This document shows positions 51,816 to 53,029 of a stretch of 53,029 nucleotides of DNA, piece by piece. Source of the DNA: Verrucomicrobia bacterium UBA3841 (GTDB lineage: Bacteria; Verrucomicrobiota; Kiritimatiellia; RFP12; UBA1067). A program made the position numbers and the translations under genes. Position 1 is the first letter of the stretch, and every line of letters starts with the position of its first letter. The stretch is taken from NCBI GenBank assembly GCA_002392765.1, contig DGHT01000003.1:819-53847 (forward strand), in the 5' to 3' direction. The notes beneath the pieces were generated by a model, which did not search any database, was not told the origin of the DNA, and saw only the letters and a program-made list of their open reading frames with translations.

Positions 51816-51995
51816 TCAGAACCTGAACTCCGCCGGCGCAAGTCCTTCCGCCGACGCGCGCAAAACCACCGCTCCCGGTCCTGTGCGGCGGACGGCGAGT
51901 CCCGCGCGTCCGTTGCGAAGCGGATTCGATTTGAATATGTCCATAAATATGTTCTCCGGTTTTTGGGCGCACCATCCCTTTGCGGGTTGACGCAT
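51816..51995 (-). CDS. Small gene upstream of uup, unknown (59 or 42 residues)
   Basis: The ATG at 51995 lies 10 bases after the -10 TATAAT (52006-52011), the same geometry as the M18 gene. The frame runs 59 codons (MRQPAKGWCAQK at the start, then MDIFKSNPLRNGRAGLAVRR, ending GLAPAEFRF) and stops 2 bases before the uup start. A second in-frame ATG at 51944 has GGAG nine bases upstream and gives 42 residues. It is basic and arginine-rich with no signal peptide. It may be a leader peptide that controls uup translation, or an independent small protein. I recognise no family. Confidence 0.5.
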   Translation of the reverse strand: MRQPAKGWCAQKPENIFMDIFKSNPLRNGRAGLAVRRTGPGAVVLRASAEGLAPAEFRF

Positions 51996-52005
51996 AAACG
52001 TCTAA

Positions 52006-52020
52006 ATTATATCAAAAAAT
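52006..52020 (-). promoter_or_regulatory. Extended -10 promoter upstream of the small gene and uup
   Basis: T6GA followed by TATAAT (52006-52011). No clear -35 is visible. Confidence 0.78.
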
Positions 52021-52067
52021 CGCGCAATTTGCACACTGCGCGCGCCGTCGCGACAAACACGCTCGCC

Positions 52068-52487
52068 AAGGAGATGGGTATCCCCCGAGCGGGATGCGCC
52101 TGCGACGAAGTCGTCAGGTCGGCTGAGCGCAAAGCGCGAACCGCGAAGCGTATCCACCGACCGTAGGTCGCTGCCGAAGGCAGTCACTAGAGTGGTGCCG
52201 CAAGGGCCCGCGCGAGCCGCGATAGCGGTGGCTACAGGGGTGCGTCCCGCTCCGTCAATGACCAGGGAAAACCGCCAAGGAGATGGTGCGTCCCGCTCCG
52301 TCACTAACTGGGAAAGCACCCCTGCTAGGGCATCGCCTTGCGACTCGCCTTCGGCTCTGGGGATACGTTCCCCAGACCACGGAGCAAGATGCTCCATCTC
52401 CTTGGTTGCAACGGGCGAGACGCCACCCCGCATTGAGCTCGACTTCGTCGACTTCGGCCTTCGGCCTCGGGGGATGCCCATCTCCTC
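52068..52487. repeat. 420-bp unit bounded by 23-bp inverted repeats
   Basis: The left end (52068-52090, AAGGAGATGGGTATCCCCCG) and right end (52465-52487, its near complement) match in 20 of 23 positions. Inside are many short palindromes, a 17-bp direct repeat (52241-52257 and 52287-52303), a family A palindrome (52380-52403) and half a family B palindrome (52410-52423). No transposase frame is present. It looks like a nonautonomous repeat mosaic filling the gene-free stretch 52021-52543. Confidence 0.6.
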
Positions 52488-52543
52488 GACCATTCAACTT
52501 TTCAACGCGGCATGATGCCGCAATTGCACAATTCCATAACAAT

Positions 52544-53029
52544 TCAGTCCTCCTGTGCGGCATCGGCTTGCGCCGCGTCGTACAACTCCGCCGGTTTGCC
52601 CGTCAGCCCCGGCGGACGCAACGCGGCGAGGTTGTCCCGCCGCTGCTGGCTGTGGCGGTACCAGGGATTGAGAATGCACGTGGAATAATCGATAAACAGT
52701 ATATCATTCTGCTCTACAGCGGCGCGCTCAAGGAAAAATGAAGCAATTCTTTGGTGTTGCGCGGGATCATTTATGTAACTGTCGCTTTCACCTTCTTGGC
52801 AGAGATTCAACAATCCAACATACACCGACCCTCTTAATCCTTGTGAATAGCACCAAGTATTCGTGACCACCCCTCTTGCAAACGATACAAGCTCCGGCTG
52901 TCGCTTCATTATGCCAAAGCCAGCAAACAGTGCAGATTCTTGAGCGTAATCGGAACTGTTGGTCATAATTGTCGATAGATATTCAAGAGTGTTAGTGTTT
53001 CCAAATTCGCCGATCCACGAAAACGCCCT
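52544..53029 (-). CDS. Protein of unknown function, cut by the window edge
   Basis: The frame is open to the right edge, so the start lies outside the window; 161 C-terminal residues are visible. They begin RAFSWIGEFGNTNTLEYL and include SSDYAQESALFAGFGIMKRQ, WCYSQGLRGSVYVGLLNLCQ and FLERAAVEQNDILFIDYST, ending in an alanine/glutamine-rich tail. The helical pattern could be a repeat-type fold. I recognise no family and see no export signal in this part. Its codon use resembles neighbours less closely (more A/T) than the rest of the window, which hints at different origin. Confidence 0.6.
   Translation of the reverse strand, partial: RAFSWIGEFGNTNTLEYLSTIMTNSSDYAQESALFAGFGIMKRQPELVSFARGVVTNTWCYSQGLRGSVYVGLLNLCQEGESDSYINDPAQHQRIASFFLERAAVEQNDILFIDYSTCILNPWYRHSQQRRDNLAALRPPGLTGKPAELYDAAQADAAQED

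Noticed and set aside
52002..52493. A 163-codon minus-strand frame in the repeat mosaic
   Set aside because: It consists almost wholly of translated palindromes and direct repeats, and it runs through the promoter at 52006.

Overview
The window comes from a GC-rich, Gram-negative bacterium, most likely of the PVC superphylum (a Verrucomicrobiota/Kiritimatiellota-type relative). Supporting signs are a protein of the Verrucomicrobia/Planctomycetes-restricted Minf_1886 type (47883-48266), a MurA with Asp in place of the catalytic Cys, a type III glutamine synthetase, an LpxL-like lipid A acyltransferase, exported polysaccharide-degrading enzymes, and REP-like palindromes translated inside a coding sequence as the peptide GGTGVSPVQNGRD. 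The genus is not resolvable by eye. Every protein gene I accept lies on the minus strand; only tRNA-Lys is on the plus strand.

Layout, left to right (most transcription runs right to left). 1-423: hairpins, tRNA-Pro(UGG) with terminator and promoter. 423-5573: exported hydrolases (Tat metallophosphoesterase, M20 peptidase, a broken beta-helix gene, a secreted phosphodiesterase fused to a phosphomannomutase-like HAD domain). 5574-5879: mosaic of dispersed repeats. 5880-8577: three-gene iron-sulfur redox operon (aldo/keto reductase, NapH-like membrane protein, Tat ferredoxin). 8639-20076: a nearly gapless array running from an exopolysaccharide export/polymerisation set (Wza-like, unknown exported protein, beta-barrel, Wzy/ligase-like, Wzc-like kinase) into argC, nifU-like, DUF1846-N and glnN. 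20164-21330: mnmA divergent from tRNA-Lys(UUU), a probable substrate of MnmA. 21364-27175: M18 aminopeptidase, Gfo/Idh oxidoreductase, ileS. 27277-30367: IMP cyclohydrolase, acyl-activating enzyme, LpxL-like acyltransferase. 30453-39686: fusA, dCMP deaminase, tpiA, LRR lipoprotein, MATE transporter and a large GH2 beta-galactosidase in one tight array. 40347-49579: pgk, Minf_1886 protein, rsgA, metallophosphoesterase, murA, mannitol-dehydrogenase-family enzyme, GH31. 49687-51995: rpsT, uup and a small unannotated gene directly upstream of uup. 52019-52543: repeat mosaic with a 420-bp inverted-repeat-bounded unit. The right edge cuts a gene of unknown function.

Three cross-cutting signals stand out. 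(1) A recurrent promoter shape, a T-tract followed by TGA-TATAAT (an extended -10), precedes at least ten transcription units; in several the first ATG lies only 10-12 nt beyond the -10, implying leaderless or near-leaderless mRNAs. (2) Dispersed palindromes with conserved flanks and covarying stems occur between genes and inside genes, and a GGGGAAC heptamer array sits in-frame within ileS and the beta-galactosidase. (3) Using the same -10 to ATG spacing, a 59-codon gene appears upstream of uup.
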